Source of the DNA: Allodiplogaster sudhausi
Lineage: Eukaryota; Nematoda; Chromadorea; Rhabditida; Diplogasteridae
Assembly (NCBI GenBank): GCA_945643635.1
Contig: CALZFC010000293.1
Coordinates: forward strand, 415,001 to 479,000
Reading direction: 5' to 3'
Length of the DNA stretch: 64,000 nt
Shown: positions 1 to 11,225 of the stretch, one piece after another
How positions within the stretch are numbered: the stretch's first letter is position 1
Layout: every line of letters begins with the position of its first letter
Translations under genes and position numbers: made by a program
The notes under the pieces: generated by a model
Told to the model about the DNA's origin: nothing
Database searches by the model: none
What the model saw: only the letters and a program-made list of their open reading frames with translations

Positions 1-120
1 TAAAATTGTACGGAGGCTGTGTTTTGTTTCTTAATGTTTTGACTTATATCTTCTTAAATAATTTCTCTTGAAAAAAACAAGAAATATTATACCGGTGTCT
101 CGGAAGGAGTCGGTAAGCAG

Positions 121-197
121 TGCCCGGTCAGGAGGCATCCAAAGAGTGGAAGTGCGAGAAGAAGCATTCGCGATTGCATAGAGATCGTCGATATCTT
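121..197 (+). CDS. Possible internal exon at window edge, unrecognised
   Basis: A 77-base open stretch lies between a weak acceptor (GTAAGCAG) and a perfect donor (GTAAGTAAAC). One frame reads as a basic, Lys/Arg-rich peptide with one Cys and no stop. No family is recognised. It could be an exon of a gene extending to the left of the window, or chance. The good donor is the main support. Confidence 0.22.
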
Positions 198-644
198 GTA
201 AGTAAACAAAATATTAATATCAACCAAATGCACGAATTACTTAATTAACAATAATCTATACTCAAATCGATAATAAACTTCTTTCTCATTAACGATTTAA
301 GCACACCCGATAAAGAAGAGTAATCCATAAGGCGACTCATTTTAAATGTTTAAATCTAATTAAATTGATATTGAGAAGCATATGTATTATACGAGAGTGT
401 GATCTTGTCCAAAGTCTTAAAACTAACATTTATTGTGACGTTTTTTTTCCCTCCTATTCATTTTTCCAGTCTTTGACAAACTTACGCACAAAATGCTACT
501 TTACACGTAAAAAGTTGGAAATGAAACAAAGGAAGTCGGCGGTCAGTCAAGGAAAAAGAAAAGAAAGGGAAAAACGCCCAGAATGCAACATTTTTCACCA
601 CGCTCTTCGCTCGACGAACATTGAACACTGACAATGGGTCGGCA

Positions 645-768
645 TGAATGGAAGAGAGAGAAAGAGAGATGGGGAGAGAGAGAGTGAGAGAGAGAGATGG
701 TGAGAGAGAGAGAGATGGTGAGAGAGAGAGAGGAAGAGAGAGAGAGAGAAGAAGAGAGAGAGAAAGGA

Positions 769-806
<38 letters not shown>

Positions 807-1155
807 GAAGAGAGAGAGAAAGGAAGATAGAGAGAGAGAGAAAGGAAGAGAGAGAAAGAGTGAGAGAGAGAAATAAAGAGAGAGAGAAAGAGAAAGATAG
901 CGATATAGAAAGAGAGGGAGAGGAATGGAGAGAGAGAGAGAAAGAGAGCGATTGAGAAATAAAGGGAGATAGAGAGAAAGAAAAAGATGACGCCATTATA
1001 TCCACGATGTCCCTGGTGCGGAAGTCCGTTGTGGTTGCCGTTCTCAGATGAAAGACCCATGGCTTTCTCGTCTCTCGTCTCTCTCGGTCTCTCTTTCTCT
1101 CTCTCACTCTCAGTCCTTCTCGTCTCTCTCTCACTCTCCTTCTTTCTCACATTCT
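645..1155. repeat. (GA)n tract, 85-bp core, (CT)n tract
   Basis: About 340 bases of near-pure GA (645-985) are followed by an 85-base core and then a CT tract (about 1072-1155). The two tracts are complementary, so the block could form a long imperfect hairpin or purine/pyrimidine triplex. Long open frames across it (Arg/Glu-rich or Ser/Leu-rich) are artefacts of dinucleotide repetition. The core differs from the CT-core-GA blocks at 8.3, 16.4, 24.3 and 27.0 kb. Confidence 0.9.
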
Positions 1156-1351
1156 TTCACTGTCCATCAAATGCACTCTAACTGCTTGCCATTTCTTCTA
1201 AAAACCCATTTCTGATAGAACAAAGTATGCTTCTTGTATTTTAGGCTTCTCAAGCTAAATGTAAGTGGACTTTTCTCTGCTGGAACCATGTCTTCCGGTG
1301 CACTCAAACTCATTCACTTTCTCATAGGAAAGCAGAGATGTCGGGGTGGAG

Positions 1352-1436
1352 GAGAGAGAGAGAGAAGGAGAGAGAGAGAGAGAAGGAGAGAGAGTGAGAG
1401 AGATAGAGAGATAGAGAGATAGAGAGAGAGAGAGTG
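1352..1436. repeat. (GA)n microsatellite
   Basis: This is a GA/GAGA tract with occasional T or A interruptions. The sequence between it and the next gene (1437-1770 and 2050-2495) is AT-rich, with no coding signal that I can support. Confidence 0.9.
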
Positions 1437-1774
1437 ACGAAATCCAGTCAAGCATGAACCCGTGGCTAAATACGGTTCAAGTGAACATTCCGAATGTTAC
1501 GTAAGAATAGAGGGACAGACCATACAAATTTGACAAAAAAAGAAACACAATTAGAGTCACAAAAGTGATCAGGATAAGCATTCGCTTAACAATCACTACG
1601 AAAGTGTTCGAAGCTAGTAAATAATTTTTTTTTTCCTTAAATAAGAAAGGGCCAACAACGTTGAGCAAAACATGGATAAAGAAGCATCTTCTCAAAAAAA
1701 AGTTTTTTAAAGGAAGGTAGAATTCTAGCAGAACCCTTCCGAGGTGTTAGGTGTGCTAGAAAATTCGGCTCTAT

Positions 1775-2016
1775 TCGCCAAAGTACATTCATGACGCAGC
1801 AGCAGCTTCATGGCAACGGGCCCAGAAAAAGAACATTCTCGCCTTGGCAATTCGCCAATTTTCCTCTCCTTCCGAGTGGGAGGACTTTGTTAGTGACTGG
1901 TGTTGACACGCAAAGGGCTTTTGGCCAGTTTGGAATTGGAGGGAGCAATTATCGGAGATGAATTATGCCTTGAATAATCGTGGACTCCATCCTATTGAGG
2001 CTTTGAGAGAGTTCTG
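1775..2016 (+). pseudogene. Possible degraded coding fragment, unrecognised
   Basis: One plus frame reads as ordinary protein-like sequence with several Trp residues (for example SPSEWEDFVSDW), then a TGA, then about 38 more protein-like codons to a second stop. The composition differs from the AT-rich flanks. No family is recognised and no clear splice sites frame it. It may be a gene remnant, or chance in a less AT-rich stretch. Confidence 0.2.
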
Positions 2017-2495
2017 AAAGGGGCCTTCGAGAGCCCCGCCCAAGGAAAGCCCATTTCCATTGATAGATCCACATACATACATACTATGTCAATGCGCTTC
2101 TGATTTGATTTCCTTTCTATATCTCTGCTCTTTCATTCTTGGTCTCTTAAAAAAACCACCACCCGCCCGGTCTGATTGCGTCTCTCTTGTCCTTCTTCTG
2201 CTATTGTCCAACAACTACTTTATGTGAAATAATGTGAAGTTGGGATAACGTCAGAAACGTTTGAATTAAAAAGTATAAAGAAATTACTAAAAAAAATATG
2301 CGCTCTTGTAATCATCTGACAGAAGCTGCAATTATCAGAAATTTTTTTTAATGCTCCTACCGGTTGAAATACCTGCTTTTCACAAATCCAAACATTTATT
2401 ACAACGTTCTCTTTCAATGTGCCCTTGTTCAATGTGTTCATACTTTATTCAAGAAGAGCGTGTGATAGAAGTTCGGAGAGGAAGGGGGGGGCCAA

Positions 2496-3127
2496 TCAGG
2501 GGTTGTACTCGATGGGGAGGTTCTTGCGGCGGACCATGCCGTCGCCCTGGAACCACTCGCGGCGGAACTGCTTGGCAGCGCCGTCCGGGGTGTTGGTCCA
2601 CTCGATGGTGATGCGGTCGTTGTTCGTGTCCTCCTAAAATAAATTTATTTTTTGTTTATTTATTATTTATCTAGTATGTAGGCTAGGGTCTGTCCTAGCA
2701 AAACCAGTTTTTTTTTACTAACAAGACAATGCACATTTACCTGGCCGTAGGCGAAGGCGTCGCAGGAGACAGCGACCAGGATGGGCTCCTTGGGGTCGAG
2801 GACACCGCTCGCGGGGTCGACTCCCAGACGCTTCATGTTCGTGGTCTTGAAGGCCCAGCCAATGCGGCGAGCGGAGCTGTTGATCACCTGCAAAGGAAAA
2901 GAAATTGATAAAAGAGTAATTACAACCGACTCCTAAAGCGACTGGGAGATGAAATTATTAGTTGCTCGTGAAATGAAAGGTAGAGTTAAATCAAATTTAG
3001 GAGAGGGCGAGGTTTTTGAAGTATCCACCTTGATGTGGTAGGTGTGCTTGTCGTCGTAAGGCGCGTTGAAGACGACCTTGGAGTTGGGCTGAGTGGCGAT
3101 GTCGCCAGGGGGAACGGACTGGGCCAT
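2496..3127 (-). CDS. msp: Major sperm protein, intact copy (MSP-1)
   Basis: MSP is the abundant cytoskeletal protein of nematode sperm. It polymerises to drive amoeboid crawling and is also released as a signal to the oocyte. Three exons (3029-3127, 2741-2887, 2496-2633) join in phase to give 127 codons, the usual MSP length, starting [10 protein letters not shown] and ending NLPIEYNP. The first intron follows the codon for K33 and the second follows Q82. Relative to the other copies it has one conservative change (PIL for PVL in exon 2). Its TATA box lies about 70 bases upstream. It is transcribed divergently from a broken copy 490 bases away. Coding sequence is GC-rich with nematode-preferred codons, unlike the AT-rich introns, which suggests high expression. 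Confidence 0.95.
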
Positions 3128-3618
3128 TTCAGCAGAGGAGAAGGCAGAGAAAACACAGCAGGAAACTGATGGAGAACCCTTCAATTCAGCTCTTTTATAC
3201 TAAAGTTAGAGCTGAAAAATTTGCCTTGCCACATCACGAGAACACTTTTAATGTATGCATTTTTTTAAATTTCCCTATTCCTTCATATTAGCCATTCATT
3301 ATCTTTTCCATATTAATTATGCATTCTTTATCGATGTAATTTGTAATATGTACTTTTCTCATGATAATTCCGTAATTATTTGTTTCTCACGCATTCACAA
3401 AAAGAAAGCTCAAGTTCTATCATTTAAAGATTATTCAAACGTGCATAACAAAGAATTTGAATAAAGTAACTTGCGTGCGAAAATTTTTGAAAATAATCTA
3501 CATACTCCTAGTCTAAACAATATTACTAATTAACGTGGCAGACTTTTGTATAAAAGGGCCCAGCATCACGATTCCCCATCAGTCTCCGACTGCTGCTCTC
3601 GTCTCCTCTCCTGCTGAA
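3128..3618. promoter_or_regulatory. Bidirectional MSP promoter region, pair 1
   Basis: This spacer lies between head-to-head MSP genes. A TATA box on the minus strand (3193-3199) and one on the plus strand (3549-3555) each sit about 70 bases before their ATG. The proximal 5' leaders resemble those at 11.3, 12.0, 21.9 and 22.3 kb. The middle is AT-rich and was not resolved into factor sites. Confidence 0.65.
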
Positions 3619-4193
3619 ATGGCCCAGTCCGTTCCCCCTGGCGACATCGCCACTCAGCCCAACTCCAAGGTCGTCTTCAACGCGCCCTACGACGACAAGC
3701 ACACCTACCACATCAAGGTGGTTACTTCATTCCCCCGTCCCACTCCCACTTTTCATTTCACGAGCAACATTTAATTTCATCCCGCAGTCACAGTATGAGT
3801 CGGTTGTAAATCCTTTTTAAATCAATTTTCAATTTCAGGTGATCAACAGCTCCGCTCGCCGCATTGGCTGGGCCTTCAAGACCACGAACATGAAGCGTCT
3901 GGGAGTCGACCCCGCGAGCGGTGTCCTCGACCCCAAGGAGCCCGTCCTGGTCGCTGTCTCCTGCGACGCCTTCGCTTATGGCTAGGTAATAAAAATAGCA
4001 TATGGATTCGAAAATACAATAAAAAAGAGCAAAAGAAAATGCAATATTTTTTCAGGAGGACACGAACAACGACCGCATCACCATCGAGTGGACTAACACC
4101 CCGGACGGCGCCGCCAAGCAGTTCCGCCGCGAGTGGTTCCAGGGCGACGGCATGGTCCGCCGCAAGAACCTCCCCATCGAGTGCAATCCCTGA
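3619..4193 (+). pseudogene. msp: Major sperm protein pseudogene (nonsense at last codon of exon 2)
   Basis: The exons correspond to 3619-3717, 3839-3985 and 4056-4193, with splice sites as in the intact copies. The Gln codon that ends exon 2 (CAG in intact copies) is TAG at 3983-3985, directly against the donor. A second change turns the conserved Tyr near the C-terminus into Cys (TGC). All other splice sites and the TATA box look usable, so the gene may still be transcribed and yield an 81-residue product or be degraded by nonsense-mediated decay. It is the plus-strand member of pair 1. Confidence 0.9.
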
Positions 4194-4509
4194 AAGGATT
4201 TCCTTTCTGCATCTTTCAGCAATGCTCTGGATAAAGTCTAACTTCATTTATTTTTTGACTCATTTAAAGATCCTGGAAATGTTTTGTTGAATATTCTCGT
4301 TGGGTACAAATATGTACATATATGTACGACCGACTGTTGCCTTCATTTCCTGAAAAATAGGAATGTCGGTATGAAGGTGAAGATCAACGAAATTTGAAGG
4401 GAAGTGGTATCCACATAGAACTTTATTAAATGCGGTAGTTTTGATGCTTAACATAGTGGATAAAACAGCATAACTTTTCACATTCACTCAATACACTTGC
4501 CCTACTTTC

Positions 4510-4670
4510 TGGCTCTTCATGCCTTTCCCTCCCTCTATTTCTCTCTCTGTCTTAACCCTTTCGCCTTCATTCTCTAGCTCCCTTTGTCTCTATCCCTCTT
4601 CCTCTCTCCCTCTATCTCTCTCTCGCTCTCTCTCTCTCTCTCCCTTTCTGTTTCAATCTCTCTCCATTAC
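4510..4670. repeat. CT-rich simple repeat
   Basis: This is a pyrimidine tract of CTCTCT, CCCT and TTCT runs. The surrounding 4194-5475 interval is otherwise AT-rich and shows no gene. It matches the 12,700-13,580 interval of unit 2 in several patches. Confidence 0.8.
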
Positions 4671-5475
4671 TGCCGTCTATACATGTAAATATGGTTATTC
4701 AAACAAGTTTTCCAACCAGATATCATAGAACACAAACGGTGAGATTGCTTTTGAAATGAGAAATGAAAAGCTGCTGCCTTTAACCTGAACAGCTTAACTT
4801 GCCCAGCTTTGTTTTGGAATCTCTTCGGAAGAAGTCTTTGAAGAGCTTGTCGATCTCGATTCTGCAATTGTTTTGAGTCATTGAATTATAAGGGTTACCA
4901 AAGAATGGATCTTTCCTTCAGTGTGTTCTGATTTGACTCACAACATTTAACTAGGATGATTAGTAGGCAACGTGCAAGCACAGATATTGAGGAATAATAT
5001 AATGTGTTTTACAGATGAACATTCATTCCCAAGTTGCTTTTCATAAACATGTTAGCAAGGTAGTATGTTTTTGATTAGTATTCCACTTCAAGGCGTTTTC
5101 AATTGCTTTTCAGCTTTTCTTGCAGACGATTAGATACGTTTATTGTAAAAAAAAAATAATAAGAGTGGCGACAGATTGGATTTTCGGTCATTCTCACGGT
5201 CTTATCCATTCATCGGGAATGTAACCTCACACTACCATGTATGTATGTACATATTTACAACAGTCAAAACATTACAATCATATTAACTTTGCAATCCAAG
5301 CTTTTTTTCGCAGATATACAATGCCATTACATTGAATATCACAGTAATATTTGCACGAGTACTCAGTAGCCGATGTGCATTAGAAATATATGTTCATATG
5401 CACATAAATAAATATCTCTTAATGCTACTCATAGTGAGCATTTAATCCTTGTCCACTGTTTTTTTCCATTCTGCC

Positions 5476-7264
5476 TCAGCTGTCGATGCAGAGTGACTTG
5501 AAGAGTCTTTGAGGATGAAGTTGTTGAGGAAGAAGTCCACGCAAGGCGAGTCGATATTCGCGGCTGAAGTGTCCATCTTCCACTCATTTCTACTTTCCAT
5601 AAAACAAAGAGTTCAACGACCTCGTGGCATAAAAGACGAACACGTTAACGCAGAGCGAAGTATTGACAAACATCCCAGCGAATAGTCCGGAGATAACCTA
5701 GACGAAGGATAGAAATATGATTACATAGAAAAAAAAAACAATAAAAAAAACAACAAAAAAAATTAAAAGAAAAAAAAACATTTAAACTTTTTTTTACTAA
5801 GAAAACCAAAAATCAGGAGACTGACACCCCATAGATTCTTTTGATCTATGAAAGTAAAGGTGAGGATGCCAATAATGAATGTTAAAGTCGATCCAGCGGC
5901 GACTGTGAAGGCAATAATTCGAAGAGAGCGGAAGATTCTCGTCATGCTCCGGACAAAATCTGGTCAAATATTATCCATACCGAGTTTTCTTAGTTTCTGC
6001 GCCACTAAGGCGTAGACGAGCAGAGTGAGGAGGTTAATTAGAAGATAGCAATAGATGAACATGTACTTGGCACGCAGACGGAAGACCTCAGGAATCGTGC
6101 ACACAATCATCCTGAATAGTGACGCTTTCAAGTTCACAGATCACAGATCACAGACCACAAACACATGACTTATGACCACAGATGAATCTTCACAGATCAA
6201 TATCATCACTCTTAGGAAAAAAAGAATACGAACTCATCCTCCGATAGTTGACTCCAAGCGAAAAGAAGACAACTTGCACAGTAAAAGACAAGCACTGCCA
6301 GTTGAATGCCAAGGTAGAATCGATTGCTCTTGTGTTTGTAACTAAGCAAGAAGTGAACATTGATAAATGGGACACGAATCCCTTGTGAGATCTCTAACTA
6401 GTTTGGGAACGAGCAGCTTAGCCATCGGTCCATTGAAATTGAAAGCATTGCGAGAGATCCTCCAAGAACGCCAATAAGTGGAATGAACTGAACGGCGTAA
6501 AACTTATTTAATTAGTTAGCTGAACTAATGAGTTTGTTATTTCACTGTCGAATGATGTTCAGATGAGACTGGCTGACTGACTAGTTACTTAGAGCATTCC
6601 AAGGCAGGAACAACGCGAACGCCTATGAAGAAATTGTAGAGCATCGGAATGTGGCTCAGTAGATGGATGCCATCCAGTGCAGAGCAGATGGCGATGAGGA
6701 TGTAGCAGGGGGGGGGGAAGGAATCTGATCGAAGGACAGCGATTTGCCTTCCACGGTCAGCCTTTTTAAAGGAACTGAGTACGGAATGATTCTGCATTAG
6801 TAGATCAAGGCCAATTTAAATTTTCTCAAAAAAATATTTGGTCTTTTTTACTTACATATGTTAGAGAATGTGTGAAATAGGAGAGCACGTAAACAAAATT
6901 TGGCCAGCCTTATTTTGCGGGCTTTGTAGCAATTGGAAAAAAAAGAGTATTCAGACTTTCGGGAACTACGCTGTTCTCCACGTTCAAAACACCACATGTT
7001 AATTATTCAGTGAACGGTTCATTTAAAAGCATATTTTAATTGCATTCTCATAGAAATTTCTGGATACGAATGAAATGTATCAGCCCTATCGTGAAATACA
7101 AACTTATTTCTGACGGTAACGACGACAATGAGCGAGTTCCCAAAGAAGCCGACGAGAACGAACAGAATGTAGATGGACATTGAGAAGTTGAGCAAGACAA
7201 AGAGGTCCATGCAAGGAGGAGCTGAATTGGTAGACCGGATAGTGGATGATGCAATGGTATTTAT
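5476..7264 (-). pseudogene. SRSX-type chemoreceptor pseudogene (7TM)
   Basis: This is the paralogue of the intact receptor at 13588-15086 and shares its eight-exon layout. Lesions by comparison: the start ATG is ATA (7262-7264); exon 2 carries a run of about ten C's (complement of 6711-6719) that shifts the frame; and the codon two positions before the exon-2 donor is TAA. Later exons (TM4 to TM7 and the SREYRLALRG tail) remain open. A downstream Met in TM1 could still initiate, but the frameshift would break TM2. SRSX receptors are nematode seven-helix GPCRs of chemosensory neurons. Family assignment rests on TM1 GN, the IDR-type loop and the C-terminal EYR motif. Confidence 0.72.
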
Positions 7265-7797
7265 GCATACATAGTACGTGTTTATGTGCTTACTACATAT
7301 CGAAAGGAGATGACGGATACTATGTATGTAATATGTATGTAATACGGCAATTCTTATTGACAATATGCGTAAGTTGTGTTTTTGAACAATGGAACGTACA
7401 TATGTCTTTTGGCAGACATGGATATGAAATGGTGTGTCTAGCTATATCTAAGGGAATACCTTCACAGAAAGAGAAATAAAAAAAAGCAATTGCCGTCTGA
7501 TAAACGTACATGCTTTTCTGATATGAAATCTCGTTTCATATCTACCTATGTGTGTTTGTAAAAATCTACGCCTTACGTGTCGATGCAAACATATCATAAG
7601 ACGTATATCAAAGATCATAGTGTCTACTGACGATACTTTCTGCAGCTACTCCCTGTGCCTGTTGCTGTCCAATTAGAATCGGCACATACATAATTATATG
7701 TTATTGAATTCAAAAACATGCTTCATACATCGGCTCGACGGAACAAATTACTTTCAGCGATAATCGTCCAACTACTGAGCGAATGTGACAAAACTAC

Positions 7798-8110
7798 ATG
7801 TTATATTCACATGTCTGCGCCTCGTTTCTCTCTCTCTCTCCATCTCTTCTTTGCATTTCTTTCGTATCAAAAACCTGGCGTGACGGATCGATATTTCCCA
7901 AATATTCAAAAAAGATTTATTTAATCAGGTGTCTCTCAAAAAGATTTATCACAAAACCAAAATTGTTAGCGCTTCCTTGGCGTCAGTGCTTTCTCAGCGA
8001 GCAGCTGACGCTATTTGGTCTTCGGCCTGGTCAGAAGGCAGTTTTCTGCCCTTGCAGAAAGTAGGTGTTGTCCTGGCCAGAAAGTGCCCAGTTTTGCTGG
8101 TTTACTTTGC
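7798..8110. repeat. Unit-specific spacer with degenerate GGCCTG-AGAAAG repeats
   Basis: This is shared, diverged, with 23,790-23,960, where the same motif (cctgggcagaaagtagg) is tandemly repeated. Open frames here are short and not conserved between copies. No gene is supported in 7265-8260. Confidence 0.5.
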
Positions 8111-8261
8111 AGTCATCTCTGCTTTTGTAGCTTTTAGCTCGTGCCACATCGACCTGAGTGGAACAATATCAAGATTGACTTTCTATCTCGCTCCTGGGGA
8201 TTGAGACTTCTCCTATTTTAACATTTTTGTGTGACAATGTCAAGTGATTATTCTGTCTATG

Positions 8262-8428
8262 TCACTCGCACTCGTACTCTCTCTCTCTCTCTCTCTCTCT
8301 TTCTATCTCTCTCGCTGTCTCTCCTGTTCTGACCCTTTGGTCATTCCATGGGCAAAATCGAATCGATCGCCAGACAGTCTCTGCTAACGGCAAGGAGTTG
8401 AATGAAGCGGCGGACCTAGAGGAGAGAG

Positions 8429-8466
<38 letters not shown>

Positions 8467-8550
8467 AGAGGGAAAGAGAGAAAGTGATACAGAGAGAGAG
8501 AGAGACAGACATAGAACGAGAAAGGGCGAAAGAGAGAAAGAAGCTGTCCG
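8262..8550. repeat. CT-core-GA block, copy 1
   Basis: A (CT)n tract (about 8265-8325) is followed by a core of about 100 bp beginning near GACCCTTTGGTC, and then a (GA)n tract (about 8426-8545). The same core with complementary arms occurs at 16.37-16.68, 24.18-24.58 and 26.95-27.15 kb. The core includes the short palindrome GACC-CTTT-GGTC and the motif ATCGATCG. The arms could pair into a hairpin. Function is unknown. Confidence 0.8.
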
Positions 8551-8699
8551 CTTGCTTTCCCTTTTATTCTGATATCTAGATGTCCCACGCTCATCCCCTA
8601 TAGCAGTTCACTTCTCTTATTTTATGCCCATCTCTTTGTTACACTTTTCCATGCTCTTTTCAGCATTTGTAAAATCTTTAATTGTGTATTTTTTATTCA

Positions 8700-9010
8700 C
8701 TCGAAATGTTTCTTCTTTCTATTTCCAAGATTATATCGTTACGCGGCGCGTTTCATCGTCTAAGGAATCTTGTATTATTTAAAGAGGTCCCTTATTCCAG
8801 GTTCATTGCTGCTCTCGTACACAGAGCGCGACGATTCCGCATACAATGGGAGAGTGATTTAAAAGAAACCCCAGAAAACATTGTCTGTCTCTGACACGAG
8901 ACTATCGAATTGTTCTTCCTTAAACGAGGCTCGTTTGTTTTTTTAAAGATTTTTTTTTAAATATAAATTAACAACCGATTTTAGATCGTTTAAAGAGCGA
9001 CTATAGAAAA
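8700..9010. repeat. Shared tail sequence after CT-core-GA block
   Basis: This stretch, with the signatures GCTGCTCTCGTACACAGAGCGCGACGATTC (written in parts) and AAACGAGGCTCGTTTGTT, recurs at 16,905-17,140, 24,830-25,060 and, diverged, 30,150-30,490. No long conserved open frame spans the copies, so it is annotated as repeat and not as gene. Confidence 0.7.
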
Positions 9011-9185
9011 GTTGTCGATGTACATGGTTACCTAATACTTTATTAGAGATAAATAGAGTGAGTATAGAGAAACACAGTTCTGCTATTTAAAATATTGATG
9101 ACATATGTATATAAAGGTTCAGTGAGCCTTTAACATGAGATAATTTAATTTTTGTATAATAATATTACTTAATCTTTCATTATAG

Positions 9186-9663
9186 ATGTCGCAGAGCGAT
9201 GATTTGACGATTAAGAAGGAGACGAAGAGAAATGGTGAAGCCATCGACAACAATGTTATATACATACATATTATACTTTCAATAAAATTCATTTAATAAC
9301 TTAAACTTTTTAAGGTTCAGAAGAAACTGAAGAAGGCAGAAGAGATCAAAAAAGAGGAATTCTGGCTTCGTCCAGAATGCGGTCGTCATGGTGCACCATG
9401 TCGTCGTCTGCGATATGCAGTCAAGGTCTGATTTTATTTAATATTTAATATAAAATTTATTTTTTAAGATGCCTGTTGGGACACCTTTCTGGAGGTGTTC
9501 ATAGTTGAGGAACCAGTGCAACTGGTTTTTTTTAACGATAATCAGAATCATGATTTGTCCGGTTACTATCCGGTGAATTGCTGTGTTCTCCCCGATAAGA
9601 AGAATTTAAAATCTTTACGAAATATTAATTTAGAAGTCCAAGTGGAACAAAGTGAGGTCTGAC
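9186..9663 (+). CDS. Putative small Lys-rich protein gene, unit 1, unrecognised
   Basis: ATG at 9186 opens a Lys/Glu-rich exon (SQSDDLTIKKETKR...) up to a GT at about 9255. An acceptor TTTTTAAG at about 9315 opens a second exon encoding KKLKKAEEIKKEEFW and a Cys/Arg-rich tail up to AAG|GT near 9426. A third stretch (about 9470-9661) has a long open frame ending TGA, but the phase of its join is uncertain. Unit 2 carries the same exons with amino-acid-level similarity, which supports coding. No family is recognised. Confidence 0.38.
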
Positions 9664-10007
9664 CTGATGTCACGGAATATATTATCCTCTACCGCTGTAC
9701 TTTGTTCCTTTTAGCCAAAGTATGTAGTCGAGGACTAGTTAATGCACTTTCGGTGTTAAGTGCTGTTCGATGACTGTCTACTTGCTTGTGCCTCTATAAA
9801 CTCTCTCTCGGCTAACTCTTCTCAGTCTTCTCTTGCAAATCCTCCTATACGGAGAACACATGTAGAAAATTGATAACGAAAAAATTGAGAACATAAATTT
9901 CATGAAAAGGCAAGTAAAAATAGACAGAATTCGACAGTGTTCACAGAATAAGCACGCAAGTAACCAAAGCAATCAAAGTTATGTTCAAAGCAATTCCGTA
10001 GTTGTTC

Positions 10008-10115
10008 TCGTCTCTCTCTCTCTCTGTCTCTCTTTACTTCAATATCTCTAGAGATCTGCAGAAGTCTCTGCAACATGGCCTGAGAGATAGTGCGTTTGAC
10101 TTGGATTATAAAAAT
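10008..10115. repeat. Segment shared with unit 3 (empty site for a MITE)
   Basis: A CT tract and the sequence AGAGATCTGCAGAAGTCTCTG recur at about 20,318-20,420. Just downstream (10,115-10,140) the sequence continues through a single TTAA. The paralogue is interrupted there by the 20,428-20,696 element. The stretch 10,150-10,640 is also shared with 20,700-21,150. Open frames there (starting MVKILDK on the minus strand) are partly conserved but cannot be assigned. Confidence 0.6.
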
Positions 10116-10785
10116 TCGAAGTTAAGATTTCAACGGGGCTCCTAGACTTAAAATTCGAGTGAGTCCTCCGGACTGAGAAAAGTAGAAGGATGACCGGTAC
10201 TATTGTAATATTCCCACCTTACGTTTGAAAAAAAAATTTCGAAAATTTTTTTTTCGCTGAAATTCACCATTGGGGGGTTTTCGCCACGGGGAAAACGAAT
10301 ATAATATTAATTTCATCCTCTGGCTTCACAGAATCACCGTCGCAAGCTTACCACACTTACTATGAAAATGGCGTAATGTTAAAAAATAAAAATGATATTC
10401 GTATTCCGCGTACCGAAATCTCCTTCTTGATGAATTTGAGAAAATATTAATTTTCCGAAAAAAAAGTTCGACCTCTGGGTGGGAATAGCACAATAGTACC
10501 GGATGACCCTTCCTGCATGCTATGCTCTCCACAATCTCTTTCTCGAGCCAATTCGTTTCTTCCCCCGGGACAAACCTCGCATTTTTCTTTACTCTCTGCT
10601 TATCAAGGATTTTAACCAATATTCAGTGATCAAGTTGATATCTCCCAAACCATGAGATGTCACCAGTGAATATCGAAAGATAGGCTGCCCAATTCAAAGA
10701 TCAAAACATCAGATCCAACGTACATAGAACTTTATGCAAAGTTAAGTGGTAGCAGCAGCAGATCCAGCAGACGGCGATTGCCCCT

Positions 10786-11225
10786 TCAAGGGTTGTACTC
10801 GATGGGGAGGTTCTTGCGGCGGACCATGCCGTCGCCCTTGAAGTACTCGCGGCGGAACTGCTTGGCGGCGCCTTCCGGGGTGTTGGTCCACTCGATGGTG
10901 ATGCGGTCGTTGTTGGTGTCCTCCTGAAATTAATTCATATCTTTATAATATTTTTTCATTTATCTAGTAAGATATAAAATATATAAAACATATTACCTGG
11001 CCGTAGGCCAAAGCGTCGCAGGAGACAGCGACCAGGACGGGCTCCTTGGGGTCGAGGACACCGCTCGCGGGGTCGACTCCCAGACGCTTCATGTTCGTGG
11101 TCTTGAAGGCCCAGAGGGATATTGAGTAAACACCTTGATGTGTGCTTGTCGTCGTAGGGCGCGTTGAAGACGAACTTGGAGTTGGGCTGAGTGGCGATGT
11201 CGCCGGGGGGAACGGACTGGGCCAT
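10786..11225 (-). pseudogene. msp: Major sperm protein pseudogene (deletion across intron 1)
   Basis: Exon 3 (10786-10923) is open and carries unusual changes: the conserved REWFQGDG reads REYFKGDG and TPDG reads TPEG. The exon 2 remnant begins at 10997 but lacks its first ten codons. Intron 1 is reduced to a 20-base stub. Exon 1 (up to ATG at 11223-11225) lacks 7 bases in the DDKHTYHIK region, which shifts the frame. A V to F change is also present. The gene is the minus member of pair 2 and cannot make MSP. Confidence 0.9.

Noticed and set aside
595..1150. Long Ser/Leu- and Arg/Glu-rich open frames
   Set aside because: They are translations of CT/GA dinucleotide repeats and have no splice or start context.
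10326..10619. 97-codon minus ORF, shared with 20,829-21,124
   Set aside because: Only the first half is conserved and frames diverge after an indel. Treated as part of the shared repeat and not as a gene.
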